64,000 nucleotides of DNA from Desmodesmus armatus (Eukaryota; Chlorophyta; Chlorophyceae; Sphaeropleales; Scenedesmaceae). The notes under the pieces are model-generated. The model did not search any database and was not told the DNA's origin. It saw only the letters and a list, made by a program, of their open reading frames with translations. Of this stretch, positions 1-9,981 are shown one piece after another. The stretch's first letter is position 1. The number at the start of each line of letters is the position of its first letter. The DNA is taken from positions 92,501 to 156,500 of the forward strand of contig VIIQ02000559.1 of the NCBI GenBank assembly GCA_007449985.2. Direction: 5' to 3'. The translations under genes were made by a program, and so were the position numbers.

Positions 1-2283
1 AAAAGCTTGTCACGCACACTCAGTGTGCTTCCAGATTGCGAACACAGAGATAAAATACACTGGAAGGACTGAATGGCGCCAACGGCACTGCTTCTCGCAC
101 CTGCAGGGTTGCGACAAGAAACCCCACCATCATGAATGAATGAATGAAGGTGTTACACGGGTTTCTCAAGCAACTACGTTGCAACTGAACCCAGCCACGG
201 ATGGACACAACCAGCACGGAAGGGGGCCGTTCGGACAAACCCCACCATCAGAATGAATGAAGGTGTTACACGGGTTTCTCAAGCAACTACGTTGCAACTG
301 AACCCAGCCACGGATGGACACAACCAGCACGGAAGGGCCGTTCGGACAAACCCCACCATCATGAATGAATGAAGGTGTTACACGGGTTTCTCAATGAAGA
401 ATGAATGAAGGTGTTACACGGGTTTCTCAAGCAACTACGTTGCAACTGAACCCAGCCACGGATGGACACAACCAGCACGGAAGGGGGCCGTTCGGACAAA
501 CCCCACCATCAAAATGAATGAAGGTGTTACACGGGTTTCTCAAGCAACTACGTTGCAACTGAACCCAGCCACGGATGGACACAACCAGCACGGAAGGGGG
601 CCGTTCGGACAAACCCCACCATCAAAAGCTTGTCACGCACACTCAGTGTGCTTCCAGATTGCGAACACAGAGATATAACACACTGGAAGGACTGAATGGC
701 GCCAACGGCACTGCTTCTCGCACCTGCAGGGTTGCGACAAGAAAGGGCGGACGGAACAGAAAACAGCGAACACACAGCTGCGAGCCACAAAACACTCCCA
801 CATGTTGCAGTGGGCGCACGTGGGGGCAACTTCACCGACACCACCAGTCGCTGCACTGTTCACAAGCCAGCAGGATAGAAGTCACACAGCAGCCAGCAAC
901 TCACATGTCACCACATGCAGAAGCTCAATGCCTAACTACCCGCAAACCGTTGCCTCCTGACAGCACCACATGCCATGCAATGAAAGGCTGCTGTGTGAGC
1001 GCAAGCCCCTGTGCCCGCTTAGGGATGATTGCAGAAACCGCAAAGTCAGCCAAGACGCGCCAAAACTCCCCAACAGCAGCACACCCTGCAATGCGCTCTA
1101 CCGTCAGCAGAGGCAACGCACCCCACCATCATGAATGAATGAAGGTGTTACACGGGTTTCTCAAAATGAATGAATGAATGAATGAAGGTGTTACACGGGT
1201 TTCTCAATGAATGAATGAATGAAGGTGTTACACGGGTTTCTCAAGCAACTACGTTGCAACTGAACCCAGCCACGGATGGACACAACCAGCACGGAAGGGG
1301 GCCGTTCGGACAAACCCCACCATCAAAAGCTTGTCACGCACACTCAGTGTGCTTCCAGATTGCGAACACAGAGATATAATACACTGGAAGGACTGAATGG
1401 CGCCAACGGCACTGCTTCTCGCACCTGCAGGGTTGCGACAAGAAAGGGCGGACGGAACAGAAAACAGCGAACACACAGCTGAGAGCCACAAAACACTCCC
1501 ACATGTTGCAGTGGTTTCTCAAGCAACTACGTTGCAACTGAACCCAGCCACGGATGGACACAACCAGCACGGAAGGGGGCCGTTCGGACAAACCCCACCA
1601 TCAAAAGCTTGTCAGGCCTGCCTGCCCGGGCTGCAACTCTGCAGAAGAATGAAGAATGAAGGTGTTACACGGGTTTCTCAAGCAACTACGTTGCAACTGA
1701 ACCCAGCCACGGATGGACACAACCAGCACGGAAGGGGGCCGTTCGGACAAACCCCACCATCAAAAGCTTGTCACGCACACTCAGTGTGCTTCCAGATTGC
1801 GAACACAGAGATATAACACACTGGAAGGACTGAATGGCGCCAACGGCACTGCTTCTCGCACCTGCAGGGTTGCGACAAGAAAGGGCGGACGGAACAGAAA
1901 ACAGCGAACACACAGCTGCGAGCCACAAAACACTCCCACATGTTGCAGTGGGCGCACGTGGGGGCAACTTCACCGACACCACCAGTCGCTGCACTGTTCA
2001 CAAGCCAGCAGGATAGAAGTCACACAGCAGCCAGCAACTCACATGTCACCACATGCAGAAGCTCAATGCCTAACTACCCGCAAACCGTTGCCTCCTGACA
2101 GCACCACATGCCATGCAATGAAAGGCTGCTGTGTGAGCGCAAGCCCCTGCGCCCGCTTAGGGATGATTGCAGAAACCGCAAAGTCAGCCAAGACGCGCCA
2201 AAACTCCCCAACAGCAGCACGCCCTGCAATGCGCTCTACCGTCAGCAGAGGCAACGCAGGACCTTCTGCTGCCACAGCACACG
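1..2283 (-). repeat. array A of nested 5'-truncated LINE 3' ends
   Basis: Direct sequence evidence: the same 3'-terminal LINE segment recurs about nine times, all in minus orientation. Each copy ends (plus strand) in GAAT repeats followed by GAAGGTGTTACACGGG, near 148, 255, 371, 408, 520, 1141, 1186, 1221 and 1659. Copies differ in length. The shortest have only the last 25-30 bases. Many have about 107 bases ending at CCCCACCATCA. The copies ending near 1125 and 2283 extend into the last codons of the reverse transcriptase ORF. Internal open frames here are antisense LINE sequence and are not genes. Confidence 0.85.
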
Positions 2284-3242
2284 CCACCATCAAAAGCTGC
2301 CGACCAGAAGAAGAAGAAGGGGTTACAGGGCGACACACGCAGCTACGCTGCAACGACACCCAGCATCGGAAGGGAACCAAAGTCCTTTGCAGGACCTACA
2401 AGGACGGGAACAGACAGCACGGAAAGGAGAGAACCCGCCACCATAGATGTCTGCAGAGGAGACTGTCTGAAAGGAGGGGACCACAGGCAAGGCTTCAACC
2501 CCACAAAGCCAGCCACACAGACAAGAGGGCTTCCACCAGTACCAAGCCGAACACACACCCCCATGCCCCCGGGGCGACCACTTCGAACACAATGTGGAAG
2601 AAAGGCTCCAGCTGTGCTGCGATACACACCCCCAAGACAGGTGCCCGGGTGTCAGAGCGACACCTTTGTATACCGGGCTGCCCCAAGTCAGCGCGCCCAA
2701 GCACCTGCACCGTTCACAGGCCAGCAACACTGCCCCCTACAACCAGGCCCAAGGCCACTGCATGGCCCTTGCCTGTGTTCTGCTGCCACTGCTGCTGCAC
2801 ACCAGCACCTGCCTGCTAACTCAGCGGACTGCTGCTGATCCAGCCAAAGCTGCTGCTGCTGCTGCTGCTGTAAACGCGACCAAACCACGGCACAGTGAAG
2901 ATAATCAACACTGTGCGTGATGCTGCACGCCAGCTGCTGCTCAAGCTCCAGCTCCAGCTCTCCAGCTACTGCTGTCAACTGCCACTGCCCCACCGGTCCG
3001 ACAGCCCACTGTGCTGGCCAAACGCTGGTCCGAAACAGCCACAACACAAACACAGAAACCAACAAAAACAAGGGACGACACAACAACCCCAGCGCGCGGC
3101 CTACGTGAAAGACCCACGTCAGCACATCGCGATGGCTGAGCTCAGCCCGTGCTGCACAGGCTGCCTCCTGATCCGCGGCACAGACACAAGAGGAATAACT
3201 ACTGACTATAATAGGGGCGAAACACACCAGCGAGGCTGGGCT
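2284..3242 (-). other. diverged LINE-related tail and low-complexity DNA
   Basis: From about 2311 the sequence GAAGAAGAAGAAGGGGTTACAGGG and the next 110 bases align loosely with the LINE tail of array A but are well diverged, so this looks like the 3' end of a related older family with a GAA rather than GAAT tail. A short CTG/CAG run lies near 2845-2870. The open frames on both strands are rich in Cys, Gln and Pro and show no recognisable domain. I call no gene here. Confidence 0.4.
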
Positions 3243-3895
3243 GCTGGGAGGAAAGTCTTATCCAGCAGTAGCTGAAGGCTCAGGTCTCAGTGCTGGTAGC
3301 CCAAAGCTTTTGCAAATGAGTTGTATGTATATTGTAGCTTAGCGAGCAGTGCCACCAGCGAAGCACACCTGGGCACAGCTGCAGCAGCTCCTGGGGTGTA
3401 GGTCCCAGGGGGGGTCAAACTGGGGGTGGGGGTACCTGACAGCAGAAGCAGTAGGTATCTGCCTGGGGTGGCAATGGTGCCGTTGCACTTCTCGCGCCTG
3501 CAGCTGCAACCTGCTTGTACTTCCAGACCAAGGAGATAGCTGCGTCTAGGTGATCTTGAAAAGGGAGGGAAGCAGCGACCAGCTTGCAACGATCAGCACA
3601 GTTCAAATGCGACCCCAGCAGTGCGTGCCCCAGGGGCGCCCCAGCCTAGCAACAGCGACAAAACATATAGATGCGTTCCCTCTGGGACAAGCGCAGCTCC
3701 AGCAGATGCGCCAGTTTTGAAACAAAGCCTTGTCACACTCACACATGCGAGGTGGGGCGATGAGGTCTGGGCAGAAGCAGCAGCTGGCGCAGAGCGCTGT
3801 CACATAAGTACAGTAGTAACAAACAAATGCTTTGTGTGCAGTGTGTGCAGCAACCGTGAGACAGCACTTTGTGGATGAGACTTTGTGAGCGGCTG
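3243..3895. repeat. 653-bp terminal direct repeat, left copy
   Basis: This copy matches 7554-8206 with only about three differences, for example GCTGGTAGCCC versus GCTGCTAGCCC near the start and a TG/GT change near 3839. The ends carry a 13-bp imperfect inverted repeat (3252-3264 and 3872-3884). The near-identity implies recent duplication or gene conversion. Confidence 0.85.
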
Positions 3896-4071
3896 ACTGC
3901 GGGTCAGACATCTGCCCGGAAAGTCAAACGTGGTCAAAGCAGTTACCAACTGGAAGGTGTCAGTGACACAAGCTTGCCTGCAACTGCCCCTGTCATTCTG
4001 CCTTTTCCTTGCCTCCAGACCCCATTGAGGTAGATCCTGTGGAAAAGCACAAAGAGCCCCACTACAAACCC

Positions 4072-6357
4072 ATGTGGGTCAGGTGGCTGGCAGTTTGTGT
4101 TGTGGTAGCAGTCGGCGTGACAGCACACTCCTCGACTGAAAGATGGCAGGAAGCAACAGCCTCCTTCGAGACGCAGAAGAAGGAATGGGAGCAGACCTTT
4201 GAAAGCCTGCCACACTGCGGTGACATTAGCCGTACCAGAAGGTTCATGCAGGACTGGTTTGACCATGTCAAGGCCGGCAACCACACCTGCGAAGATGCGC
4301 ACAGGTCTGGGCGGCCGAGGGTGGTAGACCCTGATGTGGCAAAGCGGGCTGCTGCGCTTGTGAAGAAGGGGCGGTGGGTGGAAGTCAAGGTCAAGAAGGC
4401 TACCCATCACAGGCTGGTGTACTTCACATCGATTCAGGACGCAGTTGACCACACTCCTGAGCTGCAGAGTATCCTTGCCGACCACAACATCACTGCACCA
4501 CAGCTCAGGGCAGCAATGCACGATGCCGACCCAGACCTGGTGCGCAGGCGCATTACCTTCAAGCGCGCACTCAGCAAGGAGGAAAAGGCTGAGAGGGTCA
4601 CTAGGGCTAAGGGGCTGATTGAGAGGCTTGCAGTTGAGCCCTCCTTACTGCAAAATATGGTCTTTATTGATGAGACCAGCATTGTGCTTCAGGGTGGCAA
4701 TCATGACTCTGTTGCTGTGTGGTGTGACAAGCATGAGGTGAACTTCAGCGATGTGTGCCCTATCCCTGTTGGACACAAGAGTGACCCCACAAAAGTTCAC
4801 ATCATCGCTGCCGTCAGCGCCCACCCGCCTTCGAGTCCTCCCACGGCCTTGTGTACATGGAATTCACCACTGGAACTTCCCATATCAAACGGAAGCACAA
4901 CAAGCGGATGGATGGCAGTACGCGTGTGGACGACTACAACTATCAGGTGGGTGGTGTTGCTGTGCTGTTACAAGGGTGTGACCACAGAGATACCTTCATC
5001 AGCAGTTGCATGACTCAGCCGCTGCTGCCCCGGCACGCCGGGGTTTAGCAGTGCAGCCACATACGGCCTCACGCTGCCTTGCCACTCAATCAAACAGCTA
5101 GCATAGCTGGGTGTCAGCACCACAGCAGCACCAGACCTGGCAGCAACCGCGCCAGCAAACAAGGCAGCCAGCACACAACCAGGGTTCTGCATGTCTGCTG
5201 CATGCACCCGCACCACCACCTCGTCAGCCCTCATGGCTGCTAGGTTCAGCCTCATATCATTGTGAGCTATGTCACCTTTTGAGTACTGGTGAATGCCAGT
5301 CCAATGGTGCCTGTCATCAACCAAAACCCAGATGCCAGCCCCATAGCAGTAGAAATCAACAGGCACCCCCCAAAAGGGTGGCACAACCTGGTGGCAGTAC
5401 CCCGCATCCAGCCTAAACTTCCACAACAGCTGCATGAAGCTGACCTCACTGCTGCACACTCTGCTGCTTGCAGGTAACACCAGCTGTTCACGTGGGCGCA
5501 CTGGGCAGAAGGGACAGCCTAGGTGTTCTGGTGACTTCAGGGTTTTAGCTGTGCACAGCCGATAATGCTGCCTGTCAGGGTCACAGCCGCTACACCTCCA
5601 GAACAGCTTGTGCAGTCCCTTGCTGTTGGTGATGTTGACAGGGGTACCACACTCCAGGGTCAGCACTGGCACATGCAGCTGATCAAGATCCAGTCCTCGG
5701 TTCAGGCTTGCTGTGCCCTGCAGTGCCTCCACCTTGTACGCATCTAACCGCCCTTCGGCATGCTGCCTTTGCCACTTCTTGCCTCTCCTGCAGAAGAAAG
5801 GCACAGCAATTGATGCAAAGAGCACCACGAGTGAGGAGTTTACAGACAATCTGTACAAGATTGTTCAAAAGTTTGAGCGCAAGACCAAGGAGTACAACCT
5901 GGCCAATGGCAAGGGTGACAAGGCCGATGCCCCGGTGCTGTGCTACGACAACAACAAAATTCAGAAGATTGCCGAAATCAGCACCCTCGAGTATGATGAT
6001 GAGCCTGTTATTAAGCTGGACCCCATCAAGCAGAGGGTGCACATCCCTACTTACAGCCCTGACATCAACAGGCCCATTGAACACATCTTTGGGTTCACCA
6101 AGCCAAAGGTTCGTGCACACATCTATGAGCGCTATGAGCACTACACCTTCAGTGCAGCGGGTGCGCATGAGTTGCAGAGTGTTGTTAGGAAGGTGTTTGA
6201 GCAGGAGCTTGTTGCTGGTGCTGTCAAAAGGGATGTTGAGGGGCTGCCTTTGCTGTGGCATGTGATCAGCACACCCTGGGGTGAGGAGTACACCGATGAT
6301 CAGGGTGACGTCCACCTTGGTAGTGAGGGTGACTGGCCCCCAGCACACTACAGGTGA
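4072..6357 (+). CDS. Tc1/mariner (IS630)-type DDE transposase, two exons, frameshifted
   Basis: Exon 1 runs from ATG 4072 (or from a splice acceptor near 4017, since the frame is open upstream) to 4946. Exon 2 runs 5794-6357 and ends in TGA. The intron 4947-5793 has CAG|GTGGGT and CTCCTGCAG|AAG boundaries and is phase 0. An N-terminal helix-turn-helix region includes RSGRPRVVDPDVAKR. The DDE residues are in VFIDETSI (Asp codon 4669-4671), CYDNNKIQ and YSPDINRPIEHIF (Asp and Glu 44 residues apart, close to the D34-43E spacing of the family). A one-base loss near 4827 shifts the frame between IIAAVSAHP and ESSHGLVYMEF, so this copy is probably inactive or carries a sequencing error. The start of the frame is hydrophobic (WLAVCVVVAVGV), which is odd for a transposase. 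Role by family: cut-and-paste transposition at TA sites. Confidence 0.72.
4968..5792 (-). CDS. antisense ORF in the transposase intron: zinc ribbon plus PD-(D/E)XK/EDxHD-like nuclease
   Basis: The open frame covers about 275 codons on the minus strand and fills almost the whole 847-bp intron of the transposase. It stops 21 bases from the intron donor and stays open past the acceptor. No ATG occurs near its 5' end; the first in-frame ATG is at 5435, so it may be truncated, use a non-ATG start, or be spliced. A zinc-ribbon-like block begins with LFWRCSGC and ends with GCPFC. The core has VPVDFY, then IWVLVDDRHHW, then YSKGDIAHND, then VVVRVHAADM. This order (DF, VDxxH, D..D, VxR) is that of VSR/EDxHD-type nucleases often found with DUF4379-like zinc ribbons. 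By family it would cut DNA and could act as a homing-type selfish gene, but that role is inference. The fold assignment rests on motifs only. Confidence 0.5.
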   Translation of the reverse strand, partial: CRRGKKWQRQHAEGRLDAYKVEALQGTASLNRGLDLDQLHVPVLTLECGTPVNITNSKGLHKLFWRCSGCDPDRQHYRLCTAKTLKSPEHLGCPFCPVRPREQLVLPASSRVCSSEVSFMQLLWKFRLDAGYCHQVVPPFWGVPVDFYCYGAGIWVLVDDRHHWTGIHQYSKGDIAHNDMRLNLAAMRADEVVVRVHAADMQNPGCVLAALFAGAVAARSGAAVVLTPSYASCLIEWQGSVRPYVAALLNPGVPGQQRLSHATADEGISVVTPL

Positions 6358-7553
6358 TGCCACTTGCTCTTCTGTACTGCCATGCTGGCCTGTTTGGTAG
6401 CCTGCTGGCTGTGCCTGTGCTCCACTTGGCCTGCTGCTGCTGTGGGTGCAGCCGCGCGCGCAGCGCTGCTGCCCGCGTTTGGCAGTCACTCGTACGGGTT
6501 ATGTACTGGTCATGCTTGATGGGGCTGCATGCTGCTGGCCTTTTGTTCAGAGCCCACTGCTGCTGCTGCATGCATGGGTGGTTTTGTGTCTGGTGCTGTG
6601 GTGATGAATGTAATTGGGTGGCTGCTTGGTTGCTGGCAGCGCAGCCGTACTGCTTGAACAACTGCCTGTACAGCCCTTCAGCTGTGAGCATTCATGCATA
6701 CACATGCTGGCACTGCAGGCATCAGACATTCGCTGAGAGTATACTTCTCACCGTGTGCTTCGCATCTGCAGCCTGGCAGCAAGCCTCAGTTGAGTTGCTG
6801 CTGCTGCCTGGCAGTTCTGTTGGGACAGTCAAATACTGCTGCCAAAACCTACATTGCAGCACAGGTACAGGCAAGGAACAGCAGTGCGCTCAATGTCGCA
6901 AGATAAATATAAAAACGTCACTGATCGTGCAGATAAGTGCAAGTGGCAGCAGTTCACTCCGTCCAATGTTGTGACCGTGGCAACAACTCAAATCCATACA
7001 GACCTGCATCGTTTGCCGCAGCCTTGCACACGCAGATTTCCAGTACTCTATAGTGCGGAAAACAGCTGCTGGGCGTGCACGTTGCTGCAGCAAAGTTGAA
7101 CTAGTTGACAAGCTGGCAACACCACTGCTGTGCATTTACGGTGAGTGCGTGCAGCGACCCAACAAATGCCTAGACTGATTACAGTCATATATCCGAGACG
7201 TTTCATGTGCTTCACGGCAGTAATCAAGTGCAACGTAAGCTGCACTGGCAGTGGGGCCATTTCCATCGTGCCATCTGTCAAGCCTCCGACGCGGAGCACA
7301 GCATAACTTCGGCGTGTTCAGGCTGTAAACACACTGATATAACCTCACCTGCGTAATGTGCCGCCTACGTCGCGCAGGGGCCAGCTACAGCAGCGGCAGC
7401 TTGTGTGCAAGGCTTGCACACCCTGCATGGAAGTAGACCCACCACAGCAAGAGCAAGCAGACGGTGAGAAAGCATGCCCCCCAGCAGCTGTATGAGTGCA
7501 TGCAGGAATGGGCGGAAAGGGGCAAGTGCCCAAGAAGTGCATTATCACCTTCA
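6358..7553. other. non-coding interior of the composite element
   Basis: About 1.2 kb between the transposase stop and the right 653-bp repeat. Open frames are short, rich in Cys, Ala and His, and show no motif. I find no clear terminal inverted repeat of a classical mariner here. Confidence 0.5.
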
Positions 7554-8206
7554 GCTGGGAGGAAAGTCTTATCCAGCAGTAGCTGAAGGCTCAGGTCTCA
7601 GTGCTGCTAGCCCAAAGCTTTTGCAAATGAGTTGTATGTATATTGTAGCTTAGCGAGCAGTGCCACCAGCGAAGCACACCTGGGCACAGCTGCAGCAGCT
7701 CCTGGGGTGTAGGTCCCAGGGGGGGTCAAACTGGGGGTGGGGGTACCTGACAGCAGAAGCAGTAGGTATCTGCCTGGGGTGGCAATGGTGCCGTTGCACT
7801 TCTCGCGCCTGCAGCTGCAACCTGCTTGTACTTCCAGACCAAGGAGATAGCTGCGTCTAGGTGATCTTGAAAAGGGAGGGAAGCAGCGACCAGCTTGCAA
7901 CGATCAGCACAGTTCAAATGCGACCCCAGCAGTGCGTGCCCCAGGGGCGCCCCAGCCTAGCAACAGCGACAAAACATATAGATGCGTTCCCTCTGGGACA
8001 AGCGCAGCTCCAGCAGATGCGCCAGTTTTGAAACAAAGCCTTGTCACACTCACACATGCGAGGTGGGGCGATGAGGTCTGGGCAGAAGCAGCAGCTGGCG
8101 CAGAGCGCTGTCACATAAGTACAGTAGTAACAAACAAATGCTTTGTGTGCATGGTGTGCAGCAACCGTGAGACAGCACTTTGTGGATGAGACTTTGTGAG
8201 CGGCTG
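7554..8206. repeat. 653-bp terminal direct repeat, right copy
   Basis: Near-identical partner of 3243-3895 (offset 4311). It is followed directly by CTGGG, the same five bases that precede the left copy. Confidence 0.85.
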
Positions 8207-8398
8207 CTGGGACAGCCCCTGGCACATGTTGCAGCGCCGTGCTGATGCGAGGCAGTTTTACGGCATGCCCAGGCCGACAAGCTGCCGACCATTGGCAACC
8301 GGGGACACCAATCCATCATCCCCCCAAAAGTAACAAAGCGCCACCGACCTGCATATTTCAGCAAGTACGCGTGCCTGCCTGCCCGGGCTAATTAATTA
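8207..8398. other. spacer between composite element and LINE array B
   Basis: Short non-coding stretch. It ends with CCTGCCTGCCCGGGCT followed by AATTAATTAAT. The motif CCTGCCTGCCCGGGCT also occurs inside both LINE arrays near 1618 and 9531, so this flank may be the old insertion target shared by the arrays. Confidence 0.4.
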
Positions 8399-9597
8399 AT
8401 GAAGGTGTTACACGGGTTTCTCAAGCAACTACGTTGCAACTGAACCCAGCCACGGATGGACACAACCAGCACGGAAGGGGGCCGTTCGGACAAACCCCAC
8501 CATCAGAGAATGAAGGTGTTACACGGGTTTCTCAAGCAACTACGTTGCAACTGAACCCAGCCACGGATGGACACAACCAGCACGGAAGGGGGCCGTTCGG
8601 ACAAACCCCACCATCAAAAGCTTGTCACGCACACTCAGTGTGCTTCCAGATTGCGAACACAGAGATATAATACACTGGAAGGACTGAATGGCGCCAACGG
8701 CACTGCTTCTCGCACCTGCAGGGTTGCGACAAGAAACCCCACCATCATGAATGAATGAATGAAGGTGTTACACGGGTTTCTCAAGCAACTACGTTGCAAC
8801 TGAACCCAGCCACGGATGGACACAACCAGCACGGAAGGGGGCCGTTCGGACAAACCCCACCATCAGAATGAATGAAGGTGTTACACGGGTTTCTCAAGCA
8901 ACTACGTTGCAACTGAACCCAGCCACGGATGGACACAACCAGCACGGAAGGGCCGTTCGGACAAACCCCACCATCATGAATGAATGAAGGTGTTACACGG
9001 GTTTCTCAATGAAGAATGAATGAAGGTGTTACACGGGTTTCTCAAGCAACTACGTTGCAACTGAACCCAGCCACGGATGGACACAACCAGCACGGAAGGG
9101 GGCCGTTCGGACAAACCCCACCATCAGAGAATGAAGGTGTTACACGGGTTTCTCAAGCAACTACGTTGCAACTGAACCCAGCCACGGATGGACACAACCA
9201 GCACGGAAGGGGGCCGTTCGGACAAACCCCACCATCAAAAGCTTGTCACGCACACTCAGTGTGCTTCCAGATTGCGAACACAGAGATATAATACACTGGA
9301 AGGACTGAATGGCGCCAACGGCACTGCTTCTCGCACCTGCAGGGTTGCGACAAGAAAGGGCGGACGGAACAGAAAACAGCGAACACACAGCTGCGAGCCA
9401 CAAAACACTCCCACATGTTGCAGTGGTTTCTCAAGCAACTACGTTGCAACTGAACCCAGCCACGGATGGACACAACCAGCACGGAAGGGGGCCGTTCGGA
9501 CAAACCCCACCATCAAAAGCGTGTCAGGCCTGCCTGCCCGGGCTGCAACTCTGCAGAAGAATGAAGAATGAAGAATGAAGGTGTTACACGGGTTTCT
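8399..9597 (-). repeat. array B of nested 5'-truncated LINE 3' ends
   Basis: Eight further copies of the LINE 3' end (tails near 8401, 8514, 8761, 8875, 8987, 9023, 9132 and 9578), all in minus orientation. The stretch 8614-9126 repeats the order, lengths and even the three-base deletion (GAAGGGCCG) seen at 1-512. This part is therefore a block duplication of an existing array and not a set of independent insertions. Confidence 0.85.
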
Positions 9598-9981
9598 CAA
9601 GCAACTACGTTGCAACTGAACCCAGCCACGGATGGACACAACCAGCACGGAAGGGGGCCGTTCGGACAAACCCCACCATCAAAAGCTTGTCACGCACACT
9701 CAGTGTGCTTCCAGATTGCGAACACAGAGATATAATACACTGGAAGGACTGAATGGCGCCAACGGCACTGCTTCTCGCACCTGCAGGGTTGCGACAAGAA
9801 AGGGCGGACGGAACAGAAAACAGCGAACACACAGCTGCGAGCCACAAAACACTCCCACATGTTGCAGTGGGCGCACGTGGGGGCAACTTCACCGACACCA
9901 CCAGTCGCTGCACTGTTCACAAGCCAGCAGGATAGAAGTCACACAGCAGCCAGCAACTCACATGTCACCACATGCAGAAGC

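Larger units (their letters stand above)
3241..8206 (+). mobile_element. composite DNA element: transposase gene between 653-bp direct repeats
   Basis: Two near-identical 653-bp direct repeats (3243-3895 and 7554-8206, offset exactly 4311) enclose 3.66 kb containing a Tc1/mariner-like transposase gene. The pentamer CTGGG lies immediately outside both ends (3236-3240 and 8207-8211) and could be a target-site duplication, although CTG-rich DNA makes a chance match easy. Each repeat also has inverted ends: AAAGTCTTATCCA at 3252-3264 and its complement with one mismatch at 3872-3884. Interpretation: two MITE-like units flank a transposase gene, or one larger element has long terminal repeats. No gag or reverse transcriptase was seen between the repeats. 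Confidence 0.5.

Noticed and set aside
20..1591. Repeated ~60-100-codon minus-strand ORFs beginning MSERPPSVLVV
   Set aside because: Frames through the LINE 3' UTR repeated with every copy; no protein evidence.
1713..2819. 368-codon plus-strand ORF
   Set aside because: It is the antisense of a truncated LINE 3' end; the same frame recurs at each copy and is explained by the reverse transcriptase ORF on the other strand.
3241..8206. LTR retrotransposon
   Set aside because: The 653-bp repeats do not begin TG or end CA, no primer-binding site or gag-pol was found, and the repeats have inverted ends.
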